A stretch of DNA of 64,000 bases from Streptomyces albofaciens JCM 4342 (GCF_008634025.1 NZ_PDCM01000002.1:3435001-3499000); one strand, 5' to 3'; positions 1-8,742 are shown, counted from the stretch's first letter. Translations and numbers: made by a program. The notes: generated by a model from the sequence alone, not told the origin.

Positions 1-337
1 GGTCGATCAGGCCCCGGTGCATGTCGTCGGCGATGCCGGCGCCCGCGCCCGCGGTGGCGAAGGTGACGGTCTGCGCGAAGATGCCGGCCATCAGGAACTC
101 GCGGTAGGCCGCGGACGAGGTGCTGCCGCCGACGTTGATGGAACCGCCGAAGACATAGCTGAACAGCACCACGAACATGATCGGCTGTATCAGCCCGAAG
201 ATCACCATCTCCGGGATGCGCAGCATGCGTATCAGGTTGCGCTGGGCGACGGTCAGGGAGTCCCGTATGGACTGGCTGATCGCGCCGCGCCGCTTGGGCA
301 CCCCGACGCGCGGGGCCGCTGGGGTCACGGTGGTCAC
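1..337 (-). CDS. ABC-2 type exporter permease, DrrB-like (3' part outside window)
   Basis: Partial gene running off the left edge; 112 N-terminal residues are visible. A basic N-terminus is followed by a stretch with the features of DrrB-family permeases (an RIPE segment, then QPIMF and a hydrophobic run ending in YVFGG), the start of the first membrane helices. The family forms the membrane half of daunorubicin-resistance-type exporters with the ATPase encoded immediately upstream. The GTG at 337 overlaps the ATPase stop codon (GTGA), so the two are translationally coupled; a second in-frame GTG lies at 328. Substrate cannot be told from sequence. The downstream end is unseen, so completeness is unknown. 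Confidence 0.85.
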   Translation of the reverse strand, partial: MTTVTPAAPRVGVPKRRGAISQSIRDSLTVAQRNLIRMLRIPEMVIFGLIQPIMFVVLFSYVFGGSINVGGSTSSAAYREFLMAGIFAQTVTFATAGAGAGIADDMHRGLID

Positions 338-1395
338 TTGGCGCCCTCCTTGGTCTCGGGTGCCGGCTTCGGGGCGCGGCGCCCCGAGCGAGCGGTCCGG
401 CCGGACGCGGCGCCGCCGTCCGCGTCGTCGCCGTCCTCGCAGTTCGGCTCCGCGGCTTCCGCGACATGGCCGGTCAGCGAGATGAACACATCGTCCAGGG
501 TCGGGCGGCGCAGCCCGATGTCGTCTATCTCCACACCGCGCGCGTCCAGTTCGCGGATGACCTCGGCGAGCAGCTTGGCGCCGCCGGTGACCGGCACAGT
601 GATCTTGCGGGTGTGCTGTTCGATCTTGCTCTCGCCCTTGCCGAAGCCGCGCAGCACCTCGTCGGCCGTGCCGATGTGCTCGGCGGCGTGCACCACGACC
701 TCGACCCGCTCGCCGCCCGTACGCGCCTTGAGCTGGTCGGACGTGCCGCGGGCGATGACCTTGCCGTGGTCGACCACGCAGATGTCGTGCGCGAGGTGGT
801 CGGCCTCTTCCAGGTACTGGGTCGTGAGCAGCAACGTCGTGCCGCCGGCGACCAGTTCCTGGATGACCTCCCACAACTGCTGGCGGTTGCGCGGGTCCAG
901 GCCGGTGGTGGGCTCGTCCATGAACATCACGGGCGGGCTGACGACCAGCGCGGCCGCCAGGTCGAGCCGGCGCCGCATGCCGCCGGAGTAGGTCTTGGCC
1001 GGCCGGTCGCCGGCGTCGGCGAGGTGGAAGCGTTCCAGTAGCTCGGTGGCCCGGGCCTTCGCGTCCCGGCCGCTCATCTGGTAGAGCTTGCCGACCATGG
1101 TCAGGTTCTCACGGCCCGTCAGGTACTCGTCCACGGCGGCGAATTGGCCGGACAGGCCGATGGACCGGCGTACTTCGTCGGGGTGCTTGAGGACGTCGAT
1201 ACCGGCGACGACCGCGGTGCCCCGGTCGGGCCGGAGCAGGGTGGTGAGGACGCGTACGGCGGTGGTCTTGCCCGCACCGTTCGGGCCGAGCAGTCCGAGG
1301 ACGGTTCCTTCGGGGACGTCGAGGTCGACGCCGTCCAGAGCCCTCACCTTGCCGAAGGTCTTGACCAGACCCTCGGCGTAAATGGCGCCTGGCAT
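334..1395 (-). CDS. ABC transporter ATP-binding protein, DrrA-like
   Basis: 353 residues. ATPase of a drug-exporter-type ABC system that would energise the permease encoded next to it. Visible motifs: Walker A GPNGAGKT (37-44), Q-loop Gln84, ABC signature YSGGM (136-140), Walker B VMFMDE (156-161), and a C-terminal regulatory domain of about 100 residues typical of the DrrA/CcmA family. The tail after about residue 320 is acidic then basic and low complexity. Start ATG 1395 is preceded by a TTGGGAG ribosome-binding site about 8 nt away. The adjacent MarR and threonine dehydratase genes give no clue to the substrate. Confidence 0.92.
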   Translation of the reverse strand: MPGAIYAEGLVKTFGKVRALDGVDLDVPEGTVLGLLGPNGAGKTTAVRVLTTLLRPDRGTAVVAGIDVLKHPDEVRRSIGLSGQFAAVDEYLTGRENLTMVGKLYQMSGRDAKARATELLERFHLADAGDRPAKTYSGGMRRRLDLAAALVVSPPVMFMDEPTTGLDPRNRQQLWEVIQELVAGGTTLLLTTQYLEEADHLAHDICVVDHGKVIARGTSDQLKARTGGERVEVVVHAAEHIGTADEVLRGFGKGESKIEQHTRKITVPVTGGAKLLAEVIRELDARGVEIDDIGLRRPTLDDVFISLTGHVAEAAEPNCEDGDDADGGAASGRTARSGRRAPKPAPETKEGAK

Positions 1396-1666
1396 GTGGG
1401 TACTCCCAAGGTATGGGTTAACTCCAGGAAGAATTTTACTTTTCGGACCATGGCCGCGCTATGGGCACATATCCGGCAACGGGGATGCCGTCCAGCGCAC
1501 GGCGGCGCCCCCCGTCGACCCGAACCATAGCGCACACGCGATACATCGCGATATACGCCAGAAGACGTTTGCGTACCCGCGTCACCATGGCCCGCGCGAT
1601 ACCCCGGTCCCGCACCTCGGCTCTCGGCGGCCCGACAGCGGCGGAACCGCCCGGCCGGACAGGTTC

Positions 1667-3073
1667 TCAGCCCATGACGGTGTAGCCCGCCTGCCGCAGG
1701 GCCGTGCCGACCTCGGTGCAGTGTTCGGGGCCCTTCGTCTCCAGGTGCAGTTCCACCTCCGCTTCCGTGAGCCCGAGACGCGGATCGGTCCGTACGTGGC
1801 TCACGTCGAGGACGTTGGCGTCGACCTCCGACAGCACCGCCAGAAGCGTCGCCAGGGCGCCCGGCCGGTCCGTCAGCCGCAGGCGCAGGGACAGATAGCG
1901 TCCCGCGGCCGCCATGCCGTGCCGCAGGGTGCGCTGCATCAGCAGCGGATCGACGTTTCCCCCGGACAGCACCGCGACCACCGGCCCCTCGAAGGACTCG
2001 GGCCGCGACAGCAGCGCCGCCACCGGACTCGCCCCCGCCGGCTCCACGACCAGCTTCGCGCGCTCCAGGCAGAGCAGCAGGGCACTGGAGAGCTCGTCCT
2101 CGGTGACGGTACGGACCTCGTCGACGAGATCGCCAACGATTTTGAACGGCACGTCGCCCGGCCGCCCCACCCTGATGCCGTCCGCCATCGTCGTCGGCGC
2201 CTCGATCGAGACCGGCCGCCCGGCCGCCAGCGAGGGCGGATAGGCCGCGGCACCCGCCGCCTGCACCCCGATGATCGTCACGTCCGGCCGGACCGACTTG
2301 ACCGCCAGCGCGACACCCGCCGCCAGGCCGCCGCCGCCGATGCCCACGACGATCGTGCGCACCTCCGGGCACTGTTCGAGGACCTCCAGGCCGACCGTGC
2401 CCTGGCCCGCGATGATGTCCCGGTGGTCGAAGGGGTGGATGAAGACCGCGCCGGTCTCGCGCGCGTACTCCTGGGCCGCGGCCAGCGTCTCGTCCACGAC
2501 GTGGCCGTGCAGGCGTACCTCGGCGCCGTACTCGCGGGTCGCCGCGACCTTCGGCAGCGGCGCGCCGACCGGCATGAACACCGTCGAGCGCACCCCCAGC
2601 AGGGAGGCCGCCAGCGCGACGCCCTGCGCGTGGTTGCCGGCGCTGGCGGCGACCACGCCGGCCGCCCGCTCCCGCGGCGACAGGCCCGCGATCCGCACGT
2701 ACGCGCCACGTATTTTGAACGAGCCGGTGCGTTGCAGGTTCTCGCACTTCAGATGCACCGGCGCCCCCACCAAAGCGGACAGGTGCCGGCTCCCCTCCAG
2801 GGCGGTGGACCGGGAGACGCCGGACAGGATCTTCTGCGCCTCCCGTACGTCCTCGACGGTGAGCGCGGCGGAGGCGGCGGACACCCCCGCCGTGCCCGGA
2901 CCGGAAACGGAGGCGGAACCGGAACCCGGCTCCGGCGCCCGGACCGCACCGGACGGCGCCACACCCGCCGGGCCCGATGCCGGCCCGGGCGCCGGACCGG
3001 CCGCGGAACCGGAAGCGGAACCCGAAGGGGAACCGGAGGCGGGAGTCGACTCGTGCGGCGTGTGATCGGCCAT
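1667..3073 (-). CDS. Threonine ammonia-lyase (threonine dehydratase) with ACT domain
   Basis: 468 residues. PLP-dependent fold-type II enzyme converting L-threonine to 2-oxobutanoate and ammonia. The first 65-70 residues are a Gly/Ser/Ala/Pro-rich extension that homologues usually lack. The catalytic core follows: PLP lysine Lys120 in GSFKIRGAY, the substrate loop SAGNHAQ (144-150) and a glycine-rich phosphate cup (GIGGGG). A C-terminal ACT-like domain starts near residue 390, as in short biodegradative/IlvA-type enzymes. Start ATG 3073 is chosen because the reading frame further upstream overlaps the divergent MarR gene. The low-complexity N-terminus might be untranslated if a later start is used, but no convincing internal start with a ribosome-binding site is obvious. 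Confidence 0.9.
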   Translation of the reverse strand: MADHTPHESTPASGSPSGSASGSAAGPAPGPASGPAGVAPSGAVRAPEPGSGSASVSGPGTAGVSAASAALTVEDVREAQKILSGVSRSTALEGSRHLSALVGAPVHLKCENLQRTGSFKIRGAYVRIAGLSPRERAAGVVAASAGNHAQGVALAASLLGVRSTVFMPVGAPLPKVAATREYGAEVRLHGHVVDETLAAAQEYARETGAVFIHPFDHRDIIAGQGTVGLEVLEQCPEVRTIVVGIGGGGLAAGVALAVKSVRPDVTIIGVQAAGAAAYPPSLAAGRPVSIEAPTTMADGIRVGRPGDVPFKIVGDLVDEVRTVTEDELSSALLLCLERAKLVVEPAGASPVAALLSRPESFEGPVVAVLSGGNVDPLLMQRTLRHGMAAAGRYLSLRLRLTDRPGALATLLAVLSEVDANVLDVSHVRTDPRLGLTEAEVELHLETKGPEHCTEVGTALRQAGYTVMG

Positions 3074-3229
3074 GATGCCCAGTCTTACAGTTCGGCACGC
3101 GACGGGTCCGGTCGGCCGCCGGACCGGTGCCACAAGGGCACGTCTTTGGACAGCGCCGGTACGGTGCGCGCCCGGGCCGCGTACTCTGTCCCCCAATCCG
3201 TACGCATCCCATGAAGCGAGCTCCCGGCC

Positions 3230-3730
3230 ATGCCCACCTCTTCGGACATGACGACCCACACCGACACCGCTCTTCTCGACGCGCTGCAACACCAAGTCGC
3301 CGTTTTCGCCCGCCGCGCCGAACAGAGCCGGCTCGGCGGCGTCGGCCAGGCGCGCAATTCCATGGACCGTGCCGCCTACCTCCTCCTCAACCGCCTGGAC
3401 AAAGAGGGCCCGATGGGTGTCAAGGCGCTGGCCGCCGGCATGGGCATCGACTCCTCCACCGTCACCCGGCAGGTCGCCCCGCTGGTCGACTCCGGCCTGG
3501 TCAACCGCGCCTCGCACCCGGAGGACGGGCGCGCGGTCGTGCTCCAGCTCTCCGAGCGCGGCCGGTCCCGCCTGGAGGAGGTACGGGCCTCCCGCCGTGC
3601 TCTGATGGCGCTGGTCACGGAGGAGTGGACGGAGGAGGAGCGGGACGCGTTCTGCAGCCTGCTGACGCGCTTCAACGCCTCGCTGTCCACGGTCACGGCG
3701 ACGCTGCCGGCGGTGCCGTCGAATTCCTGA
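3230..3730 (+). CDS. MarR family transcriptional regulator
   Basis: 166 residues. Winged helix-turn-helix repressor family; DNA recognition region about residues 58-112, with MGIDSSTVTRQV as recognition helix and HPEDGRAV as the wing. Divergent from the threonine dehydratase gene with 156 bp between starts, so that promoter is a plausible target. An alternative start is ATG 3248. The last codons (AVPSNS) and the stop lie inside the first copy of a 41-bp tandem repeat that continues downstream, so the C-terminus may vary between strains. Confidence 0.9.
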   Translation: MPTSSDMTTHTDTALLDALQHQVAVFARRAEQSRLGGVGQARNSMDRAAYLLLNRLDKEGPMGVKALAAGMGIDSSTVTRQVAPLVDSGLVNRASHPEDGRAVVLQLSERGRSRLEEVRASRRALMALVTEEWTEEERDAFCSLLTRFNASLSTVTATLPAVPSNS

Positions 3731-3911
3731 GCGGGGCGTCGGGCGGTGAGCGGTCTTGCCGCGTCCCTGAGCGGGGCCGTCGAACGGTGAGCGGTGCCGC
3801 CGGGTCCCTGAGCAGGGCCGTCGAACGGTGAGCGGTGCCGCCGGGTCCCTGAGCAGGGCCGTCGAACGGTGAGCGGTGCCGCCGAGTTCCTGAGCAGGGC
3901 CGTCTAAACGG
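3706..3911. repeat. 41-bp minisatellite, about 5 copies, overlapping the MarR gene 3' end
   Basis: Units begin at about 3706, 3747, 3788, 3829 and 3870, with a constant 41-bp period (last unit 42 bp). The unit reads roughly GCGGTGCCGCCGGGTCCCTG followed by AGCAGGGCCGTCGAACGGTG. The first, most divergent unit contains the last codons and TGA of the MarR gene, so the array looks like amplification of the gene's own 3' end. The middle units are nearly identical, which implies recent expansion. Confidence 0.85.
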
Positions 3912-4171
3912 TGAGCGGTGCTGCCCAGGCCGCAGCGGTGCCCCCGGATCCTGCCGGTGCCGCCGAGGCCGCAGCGGTGCCTCCGGACCCTGCCGGTGCC
4001 GCCGAGTCCATAGCGGTGCCCCCGGACCCTGCCGGTGACCGTCGGGCCCCCAGCAGCGCCGCCGAACTTCTGAGCCGGGGCGAAGGCGTGCCGGAACGGC
4101 GCACTCCCCGCCCGCCCCGCGGCGGGGCGCATCCGTAGGGCCCCGGTTTTTCCCGGCCGCCTCTTGACCCG
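3731..4171. other. Non-genic stretch of two tandem-repeat arrays
   Basis: 440 bases between the MarR gene and the sigma-like gene. Apart from the 41-bp and 39-bp arrays there is only unstructured GC-rich sequence (4051-4171). No convincing gene, terminator or promoter was seen. Confidence 0.6.
3934..4050. repeat. 39-bp minisatellite, 3 copies
   Basis: Units start at 3934, 3973 and 4012 with a strict 39-bp period (AGCGGTGCC...CCTGCCGGTG). Because 39 is a multiple of three, all frames stay open and several long open frames cross it on both strands, including one that would give AVPPDPAG repeats (3911-4138). No ribosome-binding site or homology supports translation. Confidence 0.75.
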
Positions 4172-4825
4172 GTGCCGGGCCTGCCGTGCCATGTAGCTGT
4201 GCGAGAGCGGCGGGCAGCGCAGGAACGCCGTCGTGCCCGGGAGTTCGAGGCGTTCGTCGCGGGCGCGGCCGGACGTCTGCTGCGCGCCGCCACCCTCCTG
4301 ACCGCCGAGCCCGAAGGGCAGCCGGCGCCCGCCGCCGAGCGCTTGCTCACGCTGGCCCTGGCCCGTACGTACGCCGCCTGGGATCGGCTGCGCGGCGAGG
4401 ACCCGTACGACCGCGCGCGCCGGGAGATGGCCGCCCACTACGCGCACTCCGCCTGGCGGTCCCGCCTCCCCCGCGCCCTACGGCCCGGCACGCCCCCGCC
4501 GCCCGGCGGCCTGCTGGAGCGCCTGTCCCCGCCGGAACGGCTGGTACTCGTACTGCGGCTCTACGAGGGCGTGGCCGAGGAGCAGACCGCGGCGCAGCTG
4601 GGGCTGCCCGCGGAACGCGTCCATACGCTGTGCCTGCGGGCGGTGGGGCGTATGCGGAGCAAGCCACCGACCGGTAGCGCCGGGCGGTCCGTACCCGTCG
4701 GGGGCGAGACACCCCATCCCACACGGGAGGTACCGGGCCACCCCATACAGGACGTACCGAACCGCCCGCACGTACCGGACACATCACCCCCGGCGCCCCG
4801 GCACACGGAAGCCGCCGCACCATGA
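4172..4825 (+). CDS. Sigma-70 region 4-like protein (degenerate ECF-type sigma factor)
   Basis: 217 residues from GTG 4172 (GTG 4199 is an alternative; neither has a good ribosome-binding site). The N-terminal half resembles a worn region 2 (FEAFVAGAAGRLLRAATLL, then an AYAAWDRLR-like stretch), and residues about 110-165 look like region 4, with LSPPERLVLVLRLYEGVAEE followed by a helix-turn-helix. The last 50 residues are Pro-rich. It overlaps the next gene by ATGA, the arrangement of a sigma factor with a membrane-bound partner. The role as a real sigma factor is inferred; the region 2 sequence is poor. Confidence 0.6.
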   Translation: MPGLPCHVAVRERRAAQERRRAREFEAFVAGAAGRLLRAATLLTAEPEGQPAPAAERLLTLALARTYAAWDRLRGEDPYDRARREMAAHYAHSAWRSRLPRALRPGTPPPPGGLLERLSPPERLVLVLRLYEGVAEEQTAAQLGLPAERVHTLCLRAVGRMRSKPPTGSAGRSVPVGGETPHPTREVPGHPIQDVPNRPHVPDTSPPAPRHTEAAAP

Positions 4826-5073
4826 CCCTCCCCGACCGCAAGGAGGCCGAGGTACGGCGGATGCTGGACGGGCCGCATCCGCCGGTCCCGCCCGACCTGG
4901 CGCTGCGCGCCGCCGCCGACGGCCGCCGGTTGCTGTCCCACCGGCGACTGGCCCGGCTCGTGCTGTGGCTGCTGGCCCTGGCAGCGCTGGCCGCGCTGCT
5001 GGTCTGGGCGGCGGTCGACCAGCCGTGGCTGCCGCCGCCGACGCACACCACCCCTCCGGTGGAAGGGTGGTGA
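4822..5073 (+). CDS. Small single-pass membrane protein, possible partner of the sigma-like protein
   Basis: 83 residues. An N-terminal cytosolic segment with alternating charges (EAEVRRMLDGPHPPVPPDL), then one transmembrane helix (about residues 45-66) and a short extracellular Pro/Thr tail. The layout resembles the short cytosol-plus-one-helix partners encoded next to ECF-like sigma factors, but no zinc-binding anti-sigma motif is present. ATG 4822 overlaps the preceding stop codon, so translation is coupled. Function not recognised. Confidence 0.65.
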   Translation: MTLPDRKEAEVRRMLDGPHPPVPPDLALRAAADGRRLLSHRRLARLVLWLLALAALAALLVWAAVDQPWLPPPTHTTPPVEGW

Positions 5074-5128
5074 CCCGGACTCCACCGGCCCGCCGTCGTC
5101 CGCACACGGCGACCGCTCCGCCCCGCAC

Positions 5129-5143
5129 CCGGGGCGGCCCCGG
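5129..5143. terminator. Short hairpin between convergent genes
   Basis: CCGGGG / CCCCGG arms with a CGG loop, midway between the ends of the small membrane protein gene and metB. Small, and without a T-tract. Confidence 0.35.
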
Positions 5144-5151
5144 AATACGCC

Positions 5152-6312
5152 TTATCCCAGCGCCTGGGTGAGGTCCGCCACCAGGTCGTCGATCGACTCG
5201 ATGCCGACCGAGAGCCGTACCAGGTCGTTGGGGACCTCCAGCAGCGAGCCCGCCGTCGAGGCGTGCGTCATCTTGCCCGGGTGCTCGATCAGCGACTCCA
5301 CGCCGCCGAGCGACTCACCGAGGGTGAACAGCCGGGCACGGTTGCACACCTCCACCGCGGCCTGCTCACCGCCCGCGACGCGGAAGGACACCATGCCGCC
5401 GAAGGAACGCATCTGCTTGGCGGCGACCTCGTGGCCGGGGTGCTCCTTCAGGCCCGGGTAGTAGACCCGGGTCACCTTGTCGTGCGCGGCGAGCAGGTCG
5501 GCGATGCGGGCGGCGTTGGCGCTGTGCCGGTCCATCCGTACGGCCAGCGTCTTCAGGCCGCGCATCACCAGCCACGAGTCGAAGGGGCCGGCGACCGCGC
5601 CCATGGCGTTCTGGTGGTAGGCCAGTTCGTCGCCCAGTTCGGCGTCGCTCACCACGAGCGCGCCGCCGACCACGTCCGAGTGGCCGCCCATGTACTTGGT
5701 CGTGGAGTAGACCACCACGTCCGCGCCGAGGGCCAGCGGCTGCTGGAGGTAGGGGCTCGCGAAGGTGTTGTCCACGACCAGGCGCACCCCGGCGTCGCGC
5801 GCGACGGCCGCGAGCGCGGGGATGTCCGTGATGCCGAGGAGCGGGTTGCTGGGTGTCTCCACCCAGATCGCCTTCGTACGGGGGCGCAGGGCGTCCCGTA
5901 CGGCCTGCGGGTCGGAGGTGTCGGCGACCGACCACTCCACCCCCCACCGCTCGACGACCTTGGAGATCAGGCGGAACGTGCCGCCGTACGCGTCATTGGG
6001 GATGACGACGTGGTCGCCGGGCACCAGGAGAGTGCGCAGCAGGGTGTCCTCGGCCGCGAGCCCGGAGGCGAAGGCCAGGCCACGGCGGCCGCCGTCGAGG
6101 GCGGCGAGGTTCTCCTCCAGGGCGGTACGGGTCGGGTTGGCGCTGCGGCTGTACTCGTAGCCGCCGCGCAGCCCGCCCACGCCGTCCTGCTTGTAGGTGG
6201 ACACCTGGTAGATGGGCGGTACCACCGCGCCGGTCGCCTCATCGGGCTCCTGACCTGCGTGAATGGCAAGGGTCTCGAAATTCTGGGGGCGCTGCTCGCG
6301 CTGATCGCTCAT
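5152..6312 (-). CDS. metB: Cystathionine gamma-synthase / lyase family
   Basis: 386 residues. PLP enzyme of the Cys/Met metabolism family: O-acyl-homoserine plus cysteine to cystathionine in transsulfuration. Diagnostic features: YSRSANPTR (54-62), PLP lysine Lys206 in YSTTKYMGGH, and a C-terminal VRLSVGIE near the end, all at family-standard spacing. Length fits. In S. coelicolor the syntenic gene is annotated as cystathionine gamma-synthase; gamma-lyase activity cannot be excluded because the family is hard to split by sequence. Start ATG 6312 precedes conserved sequence directly. Divergent from the next gene. Confidence 0.9.
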   Translation of the reverse strand: MSDQREQRPQNFETLAIHAGQEPDEATGAVVPPIYQVSTYKQDGVGGLRGGYEYSRSANPTRTALEENLAALDGGRRGLAFASGLAAEDTLLRTLLVPGDHVVIPNDAYGGTFRLISKVVERWGVEWSVADTSDPQAVRDALRPRTKAIWVETPSNPLLGITDIPALAAVARDAGVRLVVDNTFASPYLQQPLALGADVVVYSTTKYMGGHSDVVGGALVVSDAELGDELAYHQNAMGAVAGPFDSWLVMRGLKTLAVRMDRHSANAARIADLLAAHDKVTRVYYPGLKEHPGHEVAAKQMRSFGGMVSFRVAGGEQAAVEVCNRARLFTLGESLGGVESLIEHPGKMTHASTAGSLLEVPNDLVRLSVGIESIDDLVADLTQALG

Positions 6313-6407
6313 GTCTGCCGAGGGTAGTCGTCCACACCCGCGAACTTTTCGGAACTTTCTGGTTCGCTGGATAGTGGATACATACAAGACACATCCGCGC
6401 CGGGATA

Positions 6408-6442
6408 CGCCGAGACAGACCGAGACACACCGAGACACACCC
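6408..6442. repeat. Short tandem repeat in the metB divergent promoter region
   Basis: Three successive CCGAGACA(G/C)A units upstream of the gene starting at 6519. They create several GACAC pentamers. Function unknown. Confidence 0.5.
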
Positions 6443-6518
6443 CCGCCGATCCGCACCACGGCGGTACGCCCCGGCGCCCCCTGCCCGCCTCCCACGACCG
6501 GAATCCGAGACTGACCAC

Positions 6519-7625
6519 ATGGACGCTCTGCTGGTTCTCTTCGCCGCTGCCGCCCTCGGCGGTCTCGTCCTGCTGCCCTGGCTGCGGCGCAGGCAGGCCG
6601 CGCAGCAGACCCAGCAGGGCATGACGGTGGCGGCCGACCCCATGGCGGGCTACGGCTTCGTGCCGGCCCAGCAGCTGGACGTACGGCTGCCCGGCCCCGA
6701 CCCGGAGCTGGAGGAAGCCCTCGACGAGATCCGGCGCGCGCACGACTGGCGCCCGGCCGCGCAGCTGCTCAGCGCGACCGGCGAGGACTGGGAGCGGCGC
6801 TGGCAGCGCGTGCAGACGCTCGCCGGGGCCGCGGCCTTCGAGCTGGCGGAACGGCCGGGGCAGGGCGGCATCTGGCTGCGGACATGGCGCTCGGAAGCCC
6901 CCAAGGACCCGGGCGGCGCGCAGACCCACGCCCAGTTCCTGGTCCTCCAGGCACTGCGCGACCCCGGCTCGCAGGACTTCCGCATGATCCTGGAGGAGGC
7001 CCGTACGGTCTGCCACGAGGCCGCGCTGCTGGCCCCCGGCAGCCCCATCCCGTACATCACCGAGCTGGCCGTCGCCCGCGGCCTCGGCGAGCGCCGCGCC
7101 GACTACGACGCGCTGTGGTCGAAGGTCACCCAGCGCGCCCCGCACCACATGGGCGCCCACCTCGCCGCACTGCCCTACTGGTCGCAGAAGTGGCACGGCT
7201 CCAAGGAGGAGGCCGCCGCCTTCACCGAGGCCGCCGCCGCGGCCGCCCCCGCCAAGAGCCTGCTCCCGGCCCTCCCGCTCTTCGCGGTGTACGACCACCT
7301 GCCCGAGGCCAACATGGTGCGCGGCCTCTTCCAGAGCGCCGTCGTCGAACGCGCGATAGAGGGCGCGCACTTCGCCCTCCGCGAGGCCCCGGCCGACCAC
7401 CCCATGGCCCCGCACGTCCGGCACCTGCTCATCTGGTTCCTCGTCCACGCCGAGCGCTATGACGAAGCGATGGAGCAGCTCAGCCTGGTGGACGGCCACG
7501 TCGGCGCGGTCCCGTGGTCGTACGGCAGCAGCCCCGCCGCCGAGTACGCCGCGTACCGGGCCCGGGCCATCGCGGGATGGGAACTCGGCGGCGGCACGGC
7601 GGCGGACTTCCGCTCACGGTCATAA
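6519..7625 (+). CDS. Conserved hypothetical membrane-anchored protein
   Basis: 368 residues. One N-terminal transmembrane helix (residues about 2-20) followed by a basic stretch (LRRRQAAQQ) and a large, mainly helical, soluble domain of about 330 residues rich in Ala, Glu and Trp; parts look like tetratricopeptide-type helix pairs (for example RAPHHMGAHLAALPYW, HAERYDEAMEQL). No catalytic motif is recognised. Syntenic copies are present next to metB and msrA in other streptomycetes (recalled). Predicted cytoplasmic face or cell-surface location depends on anchor topology. Divergent from metB. Confidence 0.8.
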   Translation: MDALLVLFAAAALGGLVLLPWLRRRQAAQQTQQGMTVAADPMAGYGFVPAQQLDVRLPGPDPELEEALDEIRRAHDWRPAAQLLSATGEDWERRWQRVQTLAGAAAFELAERPGQGGIWLRTWRSEAPKDPGGAQTHAQFLVLQALRDPGSQDFRMILEEARTVCHEAALLAPGSPIPYITELAVARGLGERRADYDALWSKVTQRAPHHMGAHLAALPYWSQKWHGSKEEAAAFTEAAAAAAPAKSLLPALPLFAVYDHLPEANMVRGLFQSAVVERAIEGAHFALREAPADHPMAPHVRHLLIWFLVHAERYDEAMEQLSLVDGHVGAVPWSYGSSPAAEYAAYRARAIAGWELGGGTAADFRSRS

Positions 7626-7673
7626 CGACCGGGACGCCGGCCCCCACACCGAAACACTCCCACGCCCACTTCA

Positions 7674-7768
7674 GAACGCTTACGCACCCACACCGGAACG
7701 CTTCCACACCCGCTTCGGAACGCTTACGCACCCAACCCGAACGCCACCACACCCGCACCGGAATGCTT
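7674..7768. repeat. Degenerate tandem repeat upstream of msrA
   Basis: Repeated GGAACGCTT-like blocks separated by C/A-rich CACCC stretches, about 30-bp spacing, decayed. It fills most of the gap between the preceding stop codon and the msrA start. Confidence 0.5.
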
Positions 7769-7847
7769 CCGCGCCCGCCCGGCGTTGAACCCGTCGGCCG
7801 CCCTTCCCCGTACGGTTTCCGTCCTCCTGCCATTGGAGCCCGACGCC

Positions 7848-8516
7848 ATGCTCTTCAACCGCTTCAAGACTGCCCTCCCCTCCCCCGACGAGGCACTGAA
7901 GGGCCGCCCCGAGCCTGCCTTCACCGTCCCCGACCGCCACACGGTCCTCGGCACCCCGCTGCTCGGCCCGTACCCCGAGCACCTGCGCGTCGCCGACTTC
8001 GGCCTGGGCTGCTTCTGGGGCGCCGAGCGCAAGTTCTGGCAGGCCGAGGGCGTCTGGACGACCCTGGTCGGCTACCAGGGAGGCCACACTCCGAACCCCA
8101 CCTACGAAGAGGTGTGCAGCGGCCTCACCGGCCACACCGAAGCGGTCCGCGTCGTCTACGACCCCGCCAAGACCTCCTACAACGCCCTCCTGAAGCTCTT
8201 CTGGGAATCCCACGACCCCACCCAGGGCTTCCGCCAGGGCAACGACACCGGCACCCAGTACCGCTCCGCGATCTACACCCACTCCCCCGCCGACCAGCAG
8301 GCAGCCGAAGCCTCCCGCACGGCCTACCAGTCCGTCCTGCACTCCTCCGGCTACGCCGACATCACCACCGAAATCCTCCCCGCCCACCCCGACCGCCCCT
8401 TCTATCCGGCCGAGGACTATCACCAGCAGTATTTGGACAAGAACCCGGCGGGGTACTGCGGGATCGGGGGGACAGGGGTGAGCTGCCCCGTCGGCATCGC
8501 GCCGGTCGGCGACTGA
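7848..8516 (+). CDS. msrA: Peptide methionine (S)-sulfoxide reductase MsrA
   Basis: 222 residues. Reduces methionine-S-sulfoxide in proteins. Catalytic Cys55 in the signature GCFWGAE (54-60); resolving cysteines near the C-terminus (YCGIGG and VSCPVG). The N-terminal extension of about 45 residues ([20 protein letters not shown]) is typical of actinobacterial MsrA. ATG 7848 is chosen over the longer open frame (7785) because a GGAG site precedes it and homologues begin with MLF. Stands alone; neighbours metB and the anchored hypothetical gene are syntenic. Confidence 0.93.
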   Translation: MLFNRFKTALPSPDEALKGRPEPAFTVPDRHTVLGTPLLGPYPEHLRVADFGLGCFWGAERKFWQAEGVWTTLVGYQGGHTPNPTYEEVCSGLTGHTEAVRVVYDPAKTSYNALLKLFWESHDPTQGFRQGNDTGTQYRSAIYTHSPADQQAAEASRTAYQSVLHSSGYADITTEILPAHPDRPFYPAEDYHQQYLDKNPAGYCGIGGTGVSCPVGIAPVGD

Positions 8517-8594
8517 CGGCTCGGGCTCTCAGCACAGGAGACGGCGGCCCCCTTGGCGGACGCGCCGATCGTCGCCAGTCACGGGTGGCCGGCC

Positions 8595-8630
8595 CGGTGG
8601 GCGGCAGGTCGGTGGGCGGCAGGTCGGTGG
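8595..8630. repeat. 15-bp tandem repeat, 2.4 copies
   Basis: CGGTGGGCGGCAGGT repeated exactly twice plus CGGTGG, between msrA and the convergent serine hydrolase gene. Confidence 0.6.
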
Positions 8631-8742
8631 TCTGCCCCGTCCCGACCTGCCGCCTCCGTGAGAGTCAGCCTTGATGGCACGTTTTCCAGCCGCCTCCGGC
8701 CCGGCAGCGGAGCCCGGATGTCTTGTGCCGCGCGCCCTTGGG

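Noticed and set aside
1344..3212. Long overlapping frames on both strands over the threonine dehydratase gene
   Set aside because: High-GC shadow frames with Arg/Gly/Pro-rich nonsense composition.
3911..4138. Open frame encoding AVPPDPAG repeats
   Set aside because: Arises because the 39-bp repeat keeps all frames open; no ribosome-binding site or homology.
1667..4447. 926-residue open frame spanning the threonine dehydratase gene, MarR gene and minisatellite
   Set aside because: Only the part from 3073 is homologous; upstream residues are the antisense of the MarR gene and repeats.
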